DNA of 64,000 nucleotides. It comes from Streptomyces sp. NBC_01298. GTDB taxonomy: Bacteria; Actinomycetota; Actinomycetes; Streptomycetales; Streptomycetaceae. Below are positions 40,395-48,172 of this stretch, in pieces (the stretch's first letter is position 1; the number at the start of each line of letters is the position of its first letter). The notes below the pieces were generated by a model. The model saw nothing but the letters and a program-made list of their open reading frames with translations. It was not told where the DNA came from and made no database searches. The translations under genes and the position numbers were made by a program. The stretch is taken from contig NZ_CP108414.1 of NCBI RefSeq assembly GCF_035978755.1, positions 372,001-436,000 on the forward strand, in the 5' to 3' direction.

Positions 40395-41650
40395 TGCGCG
40401 TCGTCGTCGTGGGACAGGGATACGTCGGCCTTCCGCTGGCCATCAGGGCCGCCGAGGTCGGACACCAGGTGGTCGGCTACGACGTGGACGCGCGGCGGGT
40501 CAAGAGCCTCGCCGCCGGCGAGTCGTACGTGGAGGACGTCACCTCCGCGCGGCTGGCCAAGGCCCTGGAGCTGGGCACGTACCAGGCCAGTGACCAGGCC
40601 CGGGACTGCGGCGGGTTCGACGTCGCGGTCGTGACCGTCCCGACCCCCTTGCAGGACGGTGCCCCCGACCTGCGCTACATCGAGGAGTCGGCGCACACGC
40701 TGGCCCGGTTCCTGCGGCCGGGAGCCACCGTCGTCCTGGAGTCGACCACCTACCCCGGCACCACCGAGGAGCTGTTCGGCCCGATCCTGGAGGACGGTTC
40801 GGGCCTCACGGCCGGGGTGGACTTCCACCTCGGCTACAGCCCGGAACGCATCGACCCCGGCAACAAGGTGTGGGGCTTCCAGCAGACGCCGAAGGTGGTC
40901 TCCGGCGTCAACCCCCTCTCGCTCAAGGCCGTGGAGACCTTCTACGCGGGACTCGTCGACACCACGGTGCCGGTGCGCTCCCCCAAGGAGGCCGAGCTGG
41001 CGAAGCTGCTGGAGAACACCTTCCGGCACGTGAACATCGCCCTGGTCAACGAGATAGCGATGTTCGCCCGGCACCTCGACATCGACGTGTGGCAGACCAT
41101 CGAGGCCGCCTCCAGCAAGCCGTTCGGCTTCATGAAGTTCACGCCGGGCCCCGGCGTCGGCGGGCACTGCCTGCCCATCGACCCCTCGTACCTGTCGTGG
41201 CGGGTGCAGCGCGAACTCGGCCAGAACTTCCGCTTCGTGGAGCTGGCCAACGACATCAACAGCCACATGCCCGAGTACGTGGCGCGCCGCGTCATGGACG
41301 CGCTCAACGCCAAGCGCCGCTCGGTCAACGGCTCCCGGATCCTGCTGCTGGGGCTGGCGTACAAGAAGAACACCGGCGACGCCCGGGAGTCTCCCGCGGT
41401 ACGCGTCTCCCAACTGCTCCTGGACATGGGTGCCAAGGTGCGCGCCGCCGATCCCCACGTGGTGGAGAGCATCAAGGTCGACGCCCGCCTCTCGCGGGTG
41501 GAGCCGACCCGCAAGGAACTGGCCGCGGCCGACGTGGTCGTCCTGCTCACGGACCACGACTCCTTCGACTACCCGATGATCACCGAGCACGCCTCGCTGA
41601 TCCTCGACTGCCGCAACCGGCTGTCGGGACCGACGGTGGAGGTGCTCTGA
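40394..41650 (+). CDS. UDP-N-acetyl sugar 6-dehydrogenase (WbpA/WecC-like)
   Basis: A 418-residue nucleotide-sugar dehydrogenase. The Rossmann motif is 'VVVVGQGYVGLPLA' at the N-terminus, a mid-domain 'ESTTYPGTTEE', the active-site cysteine in 'GVGGHCLPIDP' (about C259), and the C-terminal UDP-binding part with 'LGLAYKKNTGDARESP'. It oxidises C6 of UDP-GlcNAc or UDP-ManNAc to the uronate with two NAD+. WbpA-like specificity is suggested by the WbpB, D, E and I-like partners; direct proof is not in the sequence. Coupled to the WecG gene by TGATG; 5 bases from the epimerase gene. Confidence 0.92.
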   Translation: MRVVVVGQGYVGLPLAIRAAEVGHQVVGYDVDARRVKSLAAGESYVEDVTSARLAKALELGTYQASDQARDCGGFDVAVVTVPTPLQDGAPDLRYIEESAHTLARFLRPGATVVLESTTYPGTTEELFGPILEDGSGLTAGVDFHLGYSPERIDPGNKVWGFQQTPKVVSGVNPLSLKAVETFYAGLVDTTVPVRSPKEAELAKLLENTFRHVNIALVNEIAMFARHLDIDVWQTIEAASSKPFGFMKFTPGPGVGGHCLPIDPSYLSWRVQRELGQNFRFVELANDINSHMPEYVARRVMDALNAKRRSVNGSRILLLGLAYKKNTGDARESPAVRVSQLLLDMGAKVRAADPHVVESIKVDARLSRVEPTRKELAAADVVVLLTDHDSFDYPMITEHASLILDCRNRLSGPTVEVL

Positions 41651-41654
41651 CCCC

Positions 41655-42800
41655 ATGCCCAGAATCATCTGCGTGGCCGGGGCCCGGCCCAACTACATGA
41701 AGATCAAACCGGTGATGGACGCTCTGGAGGCGCGCGGCGCGGAGGTCGTCCTCGTCCACACCGGCCAGCACTACGACGAGTCCATGAACGACGTCTTCTT
41801 CCGCGACCTCGGCATCCGCTCCCCCGACCGCTATCTGGGCGCCGGGTCCGGCAGCCACGCCGTACAGACCGGCCGGGTGATGGAGGCCTTCGAGCCGCTG
41901 CTCGACGAGCTGGTCCCGGACGCGGTCGTGGTCGTCGGGGACATCAACTCCACCCTGGCCTGCGCCCTGGTCACCGCGAAGGCCGGGCCGCTGCTGGCCC
42001 ATGTGGAGGCCGGTCTGCGCAGCCGGGACTGGAGCATGCCCGAGGAGGTCAACCGGGTCGCCACCGACCGGCTCAGCGACTACCTGCTGGCCCCCTCCCC
42101 CGACGCCGCCGCGAACCTGCGGTCGGAGGGGTACCGGGAGGACCAGATCCACGTCGTCGGCAACGTCATGATCGACACCCTGTTCGCCAACCTGGACCGG
42201 GCCCGGCGCTCCGACGTCCTGGCCCGCTACGGGCTCACCCGCGGCGGGTACGGACTGGTCACGCTGCACCGGCCGGCCAACGTGGACGATCCGGACGCCC
42301 TGCGCGGGCTGCTCAAGGCGCTGGGCGAGATCGCCGGCCGCTGCCCGCTGCTGCTGCCGGTGCACCCCCGGGCCGCCGAGCGGCTGTCCGAGATCGGCGT
42401 CCCCGGCGGCATCCGGCTGGTACCGGCCGCCGGATACCTCGATTTCATCGCCCTGCAGGACTCGGCGCGCGTGGTCCTCACCGACTCCGGGGGCATCCAG
42501 GAGGAGACCACCGCGCTCGGCGTGCCCTGTGTGACCCTCCGGGAGAACACCGAGCGCCCCATCACCGTCGAGCAGGGCACCAACGTCCTGGCGGGCACCG
42601 ACCCGGACCGCATCACCGCCACGGTGCACCGGGTGCTCGACGATCCGCCCGCGCCCCGCTGCCCCGAGCTGTGGGACGGCCGCGCGAGCGAGCGCATCGC
42701 GCAGGTGCTCCTGGAGGGCGGGAGCGCGGCGACCCGGCCGCGGCCCACCGACCTCGTCGCGGGCACCGGCCTCGTCGCGGGCACCGTGCCCGTCGTCTAG
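41655..42800 (+). CDS. UDP-N-acetylglucosamine 2-epimerase family protein (WecB/WbpI-like)
   Basis: A 381-residue non-hydrolysing 2-epimerase. Family motifs are 'GARPNYMKIKPV' at the start, 'TGQHYDESM', 'HVEAGLRS', 'TLHRPANVDD', 'LTDSGGIQEE' and 'RENTERPIT'. It turns UDP-GlcNAc or its 3-acetamido uronate into the manno form. In the WbpI setting the substrate is UDP-2,3-diacetamido-glucuronic acid. The C-terminal end repeats 'DLVAGTGLVAGTVPVV'. ATG start; immediately downstream is a strong terminator hairpin. Confidence 0.92.
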   Translation: MPRIICVAGARPNYMKIKPVMDALEARGAEVVLVHTGQHYDESMNDVFFRDLGIRSPDRYLGAGSGSHAVQTGRVMEAFEPLLDELVPDAVVVVGDINSTLACALVTAKAGPLLAHVEAGLRSRDWSMPEEVNRVATDRLSDYLLAPSPDAAANLRSEGYREDQIHVVGNVMIDTLFANLDRARRSDVLARYGLTRGGYGLVTLHRPANVDDPDALRGLLKALGEIAGRCPLLLPVHPRAAERLSEIGVPGGIRLVPAAGYLDFIALQDSARVVLTDSGGIQEETTALGVPCVTLRENTERPITVEQGTNVLAGTDPDRITATVHRVLDDPPAPRCPELWDGRASERIAQVLLEGGSAATRPRPTDLVAGTGLVAGTVPVV

Positions 42801-42804
42801 CCCC

Positions 42805-42849
42805 GTGGCGGGAGGGGTTCACCGGGTCCCGGTGAACCCCTCCCGCCAC
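42805..42849 (+). terminator. Terminator hairpin after the nucleotide-sugar operon
   Basis: A near-perfect stem of 22 bp (42805-42826 and 42828-42849; outermost GTGGCGGGAGG... with its complement) centred on one base, so the real loop is a few bases. It lies five bases after the epimerase stop and 45 bases before the Wzz-like gene, without a T-run. Confidence 0.85.
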
Positions 42850-42893
42850 AGCACCGTTTCCACCCCTGTTCCACTTGGATCGAAAGAAGGCTG

Positions 42894-43646
42894 ATGGACC
42901 TCGCGGAGATCTGGCGGGTCATGCGCAGGCGCTGGTACGTGCTGCTGCCCGGGCTGCTGCTCACGGCCGCGCTCATCACCGGCGTGTACCTGCTGGTCCC
43001 GGTGGAGTACCGGTCGCAGAGCACCGTGAGCCTCCTCAACTCGGACAAGGCCACGGTCCCCTTCGACGGCAACCCCTTCCTGAGCACCCAGGCCTCGCTC
43101 ACCGGCATGGCCGACGGGCTGGCCCGAAACCTCAACTCCGACGATTCCAAGGCCGATCTCAAGGCCCACGGACCCGGCGGCCTGTACGAGGCGAAGATCG
43201 CCGACAATGCCCTGGGGCCCTTCATGTGGCTGAGCGTCACCGGCACCGACCCGGCCGCCGTACTGGAGGCGGACAAGTTCTTCACCGCGTACGCCGAGAA
43301 GCGGCTCCGGGAGTTCCAGGCCCAGCAGGCGGTGGCCCCCAACGCGATGATCCGCATGGTGACCATCGTGCCGCCGCAGAAGCCCGAGGCGCAGACGAAG
43401 ACCCGGCTCCAGTACCTGGTCATGGCGGGGGCGCTGGGCTTCGTCCTCAGCCTGGTGGCCACCTTCTTCGTCGAGGCCCGGCGCCGCAAGGCCGACAAGC
43501 CCGGCCGGCGGGAGCCCGTAGGGGATGACCCGGAGCAGCCCGGGAACCCGGGCCCCGACGCCCTGGGCGGCGCCCTCGACCCCACGGCGACGATGGCGCT
43601 CAAGGTCCTGCCCTCGTCTGCCTTCCCCTCCAAGGCACCCCGGTGA
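42894..43646 (+). CDS. Wzz-type chain-length / polysaccharide co-polymerase protein
   Basis: A 250-residue membrane protein. The first helix lies at residues about 18-38 after 'RRRWYV', the last at about 180-202 ('LVMAGALGFVLSLVATFFVEARRRK'), and a long extracellular domain lies between, the PCP (Wzz) plan. A Gly/Pro-rich tail of about 45 residues follows. No tyrosine kinase domain. It sets polymer length or assists export. AAGAAGG precedes the ATG. The stop overlaps the GTG of the flippase gene. Two other proteins in the locus share the RRRWYV start. Confidence 0.85.
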   Translation: MDLAEIWRVMRRRWYVLLPGLLLTAALITGVYLLVPVEYRSQSTVSLLNSDKATVPFDGNPFLSTQASLTGMADGLARNLNSDDSKADLKAHGPGGLYEAKIADNALGPFMWLSVTGTDPAAVLEADKFFTAYAEKRLREFQAQQAVAPNAMIRMVTIVPPQKPEAQTKTRLQYLVMAGALGFVLSLVATFFVEARRRKADKPGRREPVGDDPEQPGNPGPDALGGALDPTATMALKVLPSSAFPSKAPR

Positions 43647-45181
43647 GCGCCCCCACCACGGACGCGGGCCCCCAGGAGCCCTCCGGGGGCCCTCCGGAGG
43701 TCTCGCCCGGGGCGCCCTCCCTGGGGCGCAAGGTGGGATCCGCCGCCCGGTGGAGCCTGGTCAACACGATGGTGATGCGCCTGGGCAACTTCGTCACCGG
43801 CATCATCCTCGCCCGCTTCTTCCTCGGCCCCGAGGCCTGGGGCGTCTACGGGATCGCCCAGACGGTCCTGCTGGTCCTGCTCTCCGCGAACGAGCTCGGC
43901 GTCTCCCTGGCCATCGTGCGCTGGGAGGGCGACCCCCGCCGCTTCGCCCCGACGGTCCTCACCCTGAGCGCCGCCTCCAGCCTGCTCCTGTACGCGGTCC
44001 TGTTCGCGGCGGCCCCGCTGGTGGCCCGGGGGCTCGGTTCCCCCGAGGCCTCCGGGGTACTGCGCGTGATGTGCGTGTGCGTGGTCCTGGACGGGCTCTC
44101 GCAGGTGCCGGCGGGTTTCCTCACCCGGGAGTTCCAGCAGGGCCGGCGGATGGCCATCGACGCCGTCAACTTCGTCCTCAGCACCGCGGTGACCCTGCTG
44201 CTGGCCGTCCAGGGCTGGGGGGCGATGAGCTTCGCCTGGGGCTCCGTCGCGGGCAACGTGGCCGCGCTCGCCGGCTGCTGCCTGGCCGCGCCCGGCACCC
44301 TGAGGTTCGGCTGGGACCGGGCGCAGGCCCGGGCCCTGCTCCGCTTCGGACTCCCGCTCGCCGGGGCCAGCATGCTGGCGCTCGGGGTCGTCAACGTGGA
44401 CACGATGGTGGTGGGTTCCTCCCTCGACCAGCTGGCCCTCGGGTTCTACGTGCTCGCCTTCAACATCTCCGGCTGGCCCGTACGGATCATCTCCGAGGCG
44501 GCCCGCCGGGTCTCCTTCGCCGGATTCTCCCGGCTGGCCGACAGCGGCACCGGAGGGGGGCCCGGCGCACTGGCCGCCGGCTTCGGCCGCGCCCTCGGCG
44601 TGGTGATGACGGGCACGGTCCCGCTCTGCGTGCTGCTGGCCGCCCTCGCCGGGCCGATCGTCGAGCTGGTCTACGGGGAGCGCTGGCTGCCCGCCGCCGC
44701 CGCGCTGCCGTGGCTGATGGGGCTCGGACTGGTCCGGATCGGCTGCGAACTGGCCTACGACTGCCTGGTGGCCATCGGGCACCGCCGCTCCCTCATCGGG
44801 GTCCAGGGACTGTGGCTCGCCGTCCTGGTCCCGGTGCTGGTGGCCGGGGCCGGCGCGAACGGGATCGAGGGCGTGGCCCAGGGTCACGTCCTGGTCGCCG
44901 GGGCCGTCGTGGTGCCGGTGTTCCTCTTCGCCCTGCACCGGGGCGGCGTCGGGCTGGGCACCGTGGCGCGCGCCTGCGCCTGGCCCTTCCTGGCCGGGGC
45001 CGTGATGACCGGCGTGGTCCTCGGGCTGGAACGGCTCCTCGGCGACGGCGTCCTCGCGCTCCTCGCGACGGGGGCCGCCGCCACCCTGGCCTACGCGGTG
45101 TGCGTCCTGCCGAGCCTGGGCTTCCTCCGCGGCACCGCACCGGCCGCCGCGGCCGCTCCGAAAACGACAATGAGGGACTGA
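43643..45181 (+). CDS. Wzx-type polysaccharide flippase
   Basis: A 512-residue membrane protein with about 12-14 helices. The N-terminal 'RWSLVNTMVMRLGNFVTGIILARFFLGPEAWGVYGIAQTV' and 'NLDTMVVGSSLDQLALGFYVLAF'-like segments (here VNVDTMVVGS) match the MATE/MOP polysaccharide transporter family. It flips lipid-linked repeat units across the membrane. A Pro/Gly-rich N-terminus of about 30 residues precedes the first helix. GTG overlaps the Wzz stop (GTGA); the next gene starts 5 bases after its stop. Confidence 0.9.
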   Translation: MSAPTTDAGPQEPSGGPPEVSPGAPSLGRKVGSAARWSLVNTMVMRLGNFVTGIILARFFLGPEAWGVYGIAQTVLLVLLSANELGVSLAIVRWEGDPRRFAPTVLTLSAASSLLLYAVLFAAAPLVARGLGSPEASGVLRVMCVCVVLDGLSQVPAGFLTREFQQGRRMAIDAVNFVLSTAVTLLLAVQGWGAMSFAWGSVAGNVAALAGCCLAAPGTLRFGWDRAQARALLRFGLPLAGASMLALGVVNVDTMVVGSSLDQLALGFYVLAFNISGWPVRIISEAARRVSFAGFSRLADSGTGGGPGALAAGFGRALGVVMTGTVPLCVLLAALAGPIVELVYGERWLPAAAALPWLMGLGLVRIGCELAYDCLVAIGHRRSLIGVQGLWLAVLVPVLVAGAGANGIEGVAQGHVLVAGAVVVPVFLFALHRGGVGLGTVARACAWPFLAGAVMTGVVLGLERLLGDGVLALLATGAAATLAYAVCVLPSLGFLRGTAPAAAAAPKTTMRD

Positions 45182-45186
45182 CACCC

Positions 45187-46314
45187 ATGGCACGCCTTCG
45201 CAGACGCTTGTGGGCCTGGCTCCTGGCCGGGTTCTTAACGATCGCCGCCCTGACGCTCTACCAGGCCGAGCGGACGGGGCGCAGCGAGCCGGTGGCCGGT
45301 TCCTGCCCGGAGAGCGCCCTCGAATGCCCCGGCGAGGAGAAACCCCTCCCCCTGCCCGTGCCCGTCGAGCCCACCACCTCACCTTCCGCGTCCGCGAGCC
45401 CGAGCCCCTCCGCGACCCCGGTCTCCCCGTCGCCCACTCCACCGCCGGGCAGCAGTGCACCGCCGTCCTCAGCCGCGCCTGGCCCCGCCTGCAACGCGAC
45501 CTCGCCGGGCGCCTGCGGCTTCCCCGACTCCCGCTCCACCGGTCCCCGGATCGCGCTGAAGCGGCACGACACGGGGAACATGTCCATCAAGACCGACGGC
45601 ACGGTCATCAAGGGCTGGGACATCAGCGGTTCGCTGGACGTGTACGCCGACAACGTCACGATCATCGACAGCCGGATCACCTCCACCAACTGGTGGGGCG
45701 TCAACTTGCGTCCGGGCTTCAAGGGCCTGCGGGTCCTGCACACCACGATCACCGCCGTACCGGGCAAGGGACCCGACAACGGGGGCGTCAACTACGCGGT
45801 GTCCAACATGGGCGTGAGCTCCGTCGAGGTCGGCTGGTGCGACGTCTCGGTGTTCGGCAACGCCCTGTCCATGGGCCAGGGCGATCTGCACGACAACTAC
45901 GTGCACGACATCGTCGCCTTCCGGAACCTCGGCGGGGAGTGGCAGCACACGGATGCCGTGATCAGCGGCGGCGGCAACAAGGGCCGGCTGACGGTCCGCC
46001 ACAACACCCTGCTGAACTCGGTCCCCATCGACAAGGGCGCCAGCGCCGCACTCGGGCTCTTCGCCGACACCGGCGTGGTCTCCAACGTGATCGTCGACAA
46101 CAACTGGCTGGCCGGAGGGGCGTACGCGCTCTACGGCGGCGGCCCGGGAGCCACCGGAATCCAGGTCACGGACAACGTGTTCTCCACCCAGTACCACCCC
46201 AAGAGCGGGCTCTACGGTGCGGTCGCCGCGTGGAACGCGGGCGGCGCGGGGAACGTGTGGCGCGGCAACCGCATGTCGGACGGGCGCCCCGTCGTACCCG
46301 AGCCCTCCCCCTGA
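45187..46314 (+). CDS. Exported right-handed parallel beta-helix protein
   Basis: A 375-residue protein with an N-terminal membrane anchor or signal (RLWAWLLAGFLTIAALTLY), a Ser/Pro-rich linker (residues about 55-100) and a beta-helix domain (about 115-365) built of repeats such as 'GTVIKGWDISGSLDVYADNVTIIDSRITS', 'GVSSVEVGWCDVSVFGN' and 'RLTVRHNTLLNSV'. It resembles polysaccharide lyases or pectinesterase-like folds, but the catalytic residues are not identified. Within the glycan operon it may cut or remodel the polymer. ATG at 45187 behind 'ACACCC', so the ribosome site is weak. Confidence 0.8.
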   Translation: MARLRRRLWAWLLAGFLTIAALTLYQAERTGRSEPVAGSCPESALECPGEEKPLPLPVPVEPTTSPSASASPSPSATPVSPSPTPPPGSSAPPSSAAPGPACNATSPGACGFPDSRSTGPRIALKRHDTGNMSIKTDGTVIKGWDISGSLDVYADNVTIIDSRITSTNWWGVNLRPGFKGLRVLHTTITAVPGKGPDNGGVNYAVSNMGVSSVEVGWCDVSVFGNALSMGQGDLHDNYVHDIVAFRNLGGEWQHTDAVISGGGNKGRLTVRHNTLLNSVPIDKGASAALGLFADTGVVSNVIVDNNWLAGGAYALYGGGPGATGIQVTDNVFSTQYHPKSGLYGAVAAWNAGGAGNVWRGNRMSDGRPVVPEPSP

Positions 46315-46332
46315 CCACCGAGAGGACATGAC

Positions 46333-47154
46333 ATGCGCCGCATCGCCCGGGCCCCCTGGGAGCTGCTCAAGCGGGCCTTCGGCTGGCTGGTGCTCTTCGA
46401 GGCCAGGAACAAGCTCCTGCTGGCCCCTTCGGCCGTGCGGCTGCGCCGTTTCGAGAACGCCGAGACCAGCCGGCTCGGCTCGCTCCTGAAGCGGCCGCCG
46501 TCCGCCCTGGTGGCCACCGTGATCGCCACCCACCGGCGTCCCGAGGCCCTGCGCGCGGCCGTGCGCTCGGCCCTGGCGCAGACCGTGTCCGACCAGGTGG
46601 TCCTCGTCGTGGACGACGGTGCCGGGCTGCCGGAACTGCCCGCTGATCCGCGGCTGTTCGCGGTGTCGCTGGCCCGCAACACGGCCACCGCCGGAGTCGT
46701 GCGCAACGTCGGGATACGGCTGAGCCGCTCGCGGTACGTGGCCTTCCTGGACGACGACAACCTGTGGGAGCCGGACCATCTGGAGCAGGCCCTGACGGTG
46801 CTGGAGTCGCCGGGCGGACCGGACGCGGTGTACACGGCGCTGCGCAGGGTGCTTCCCGACGGAACCCAGCGGGACGTGCTGTCGGTGCCCTTCGACCGCC
46901 GCCGCTCCGCGCACGAGGCCTTCCTGGACACCAACGCCTTCGTGGCGCGCCGCACCCCGGCCCTGCACTTCAGCCGCCTGCGGCGCACCCCTGAGGTCCT
47001 GCCCCGGGAGGACTGGGAGCTCGTACGCCGCTACAGCCGGCGCCACGAGGTCCGCCACCTGCCCCGGCCCACCGTCCGCTACCTGGTCAACCCGGACAGC
47101 TTCTGGACCGCGTGGGAGGGCCCGGCGCCCACCGGGCCCTCCCCGACCGTCTAG
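46333..47154 (+). CDS. Glycosyltransferase family 2 protein
   Basis: A 273-residue GT2-type enzyme. A short basic N-terminus (about 60 residues) precedes the GT-A fold: 'ATVIATHRRPEALRAAVRSALAQTVSDQVVLVVDDG', the nucleotide-sugar DxD-type run 'AFLDDDNLWEPDHLEQAL' and a C-terminal 'PREDWELVRRYSRRH', with the ED that often serves as base. It adds a sugar to the growing repeat on the cytoplasmic side. ATG 18 bases after the preceding stop; it converges on a minus-strand GT2 gene with a 10-bp gap. Donor sugar unknown. Confidence 0.9.
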   Translation: MRRIARAPWELLKRAFGWLVLFEARNKLLLAPSAVRLRRFENAETSRLGSLLKRPPSALVATVIATHRRPEALRAAVRSALAQTVSDQVVLVVDDGAGLPELPADPRLFAVSLARNTATAGVVRNVGIRLSRSRYVAFLDDDNLWEPDHLEQALTVLESPGGPDAVYTALRRVLPDGTQRDVLSVPFDRRRSAHEAFLDTNAFVARRTPALHFSRLRRTPEVLPREDWELVRRYSRRHEVRHLPRPTVRYLVNPDSFWTAWEGPAPTGPSPTV

Positions 47155-47164
47155 ACCCGCCCGC

Positions 47165-48172
47165 TCACGGCCCCGGGGTGGCGCGCAGCGCGGTCCGGCT
47201 GGCCAGGGCCCGCGCCGCGGCCCGGCTCGCCGGGCGGCCGAGCGCCGCCCGGGAGGTTTCCCGTAGCAGCACGGCCGCGCGGAAGGCCGCGGTGGCCGGC
47301 GCCGAGTTCCGGCGGCCGTAGAGGCGTACGCGGTTGAGGGTCAGCAGGGTCCACAGGCGCGGGGAGACCTGCGAGTCCCCGCCCAGGTGGACGGCCGAGG
47401 CCGCCGGTTCGAGCCGGGTGAGGAAGCCGTGGTCCCCGGCCCGCAGGCAGTACTCGGTCTCCTCCGAGTACAGGAAGAACGATTCGTCCCAGGCTCCGCA
47501 AGCGTCCAGGCACTCCCGGGAGAGCGCCATCATGGCACCGGACGCCCAGTCGGCGACCGTCCGGCTCCGGTACGCGGCCGGATCGGTGACCAGCTCGCTC
47601 CACCGCGGGAAGCGCCCCGCGCGGCGGTTGCCGATCACGGCCTCGCCCAGGGCGCGCGTCACCCGCGATTCCCGGCGCAGCGAGTAGTGGAGGGTGCCGT
47701 CCTCCTCGTACAGCAGCGGCACGCTGATCCCGACCCGGCCCCCGCCGGCCCCGCCCGCCCCACCGTCGACGGAGGCGCCGAGCGCGCCGACGAGCTGTCG
47801 CGCGCAGCCCTCCCGCATCCGCAGGTCCGGGTTGCAGACCAGGCCGGCGCTGAAGCCGCCCTCCCATCCGGCGGCGGCCTCCAGGGCCGCGTTCACCCCG
47901 GCGGCATAGCCGGCGTTGCGGCCGGTCTGGACGATCGTGGCGTCCGGCGCCAGCGACCGGATCAGCTCGACGGTGTCGTCGGCGGAGTCGTTGTCGGCGA
48001 CGACCAGCCGCCAGTCGGTCCCGGCCATGCCCTGCGGCAGGGAGGCGAGGAACCCGGGTATCACCTTGGCGCTGTTCCAGGTGACGACGAGGACGGCTAC
48101 GGGGCCGGCTGCATCCGGCCGGTCCGGGCGGCGGTCGGCTGCTGGGCCGGAAGCTGTGCTGTCGGATGACAC
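47165..48172 (-). CDS. Glycosyltransferase family 2 protein, rhamnosyltransferase-like
   Basis: A 335-residue GT2 enzyme. The GT-A fold opens 'AVLVVTWNSAKVIPGFLASL', with 'VVADNDSADDTVELIRSL', 'RNAGYAAGVNAALEAA' and 'LVCNPDLRM' (NPD as the DxD equivalent); 'WDESFFLYSEETEYCLRAGDHG' holds the acidic acceptor motif. These words are typical of dTDP-rhamnosyl and related transferases. GTG at 48172 lies inside the end of the Wzz-polymerase gene, so the two overlap by 76 bp and are probably co-transcribed. Confidence 0.9.
   Translation of the reverse strand: MSSDSTASGPAADRRPDRPDAAGPVAVLVVTWNSAKVIPGFLASLPQGMAGTDWRLVVADNDSADDTVELIRSLAPDATIVQTGRNAGYAAGVNAALEAAAGWEGGFSAGLVCNPDLRMREGCARQLVGALGASVDGGAGGAGGGRVGISVPLLYEEDGTLHYSLRRESRVTRALGEAVIGNRRAGRFPRWSELVTDPAAYRSRTVADWASGAMMALSRECLDACGAWDESFFLYSEETEYCLRAGDHGFLTRLEPAASAVHLGGDSQVSPRLWTLLTLNRVRLYGRRNSAPATAAFRAAVLLRETSRAALGRPASRAAARALASRTALRATPGP

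Noticed and set aside
40388..41692. Minus-strand frame opposite the UDP-sugar dehydrogenase
   Set aside because: It mirrors a gene with all family motifs and shows no domain of its own.
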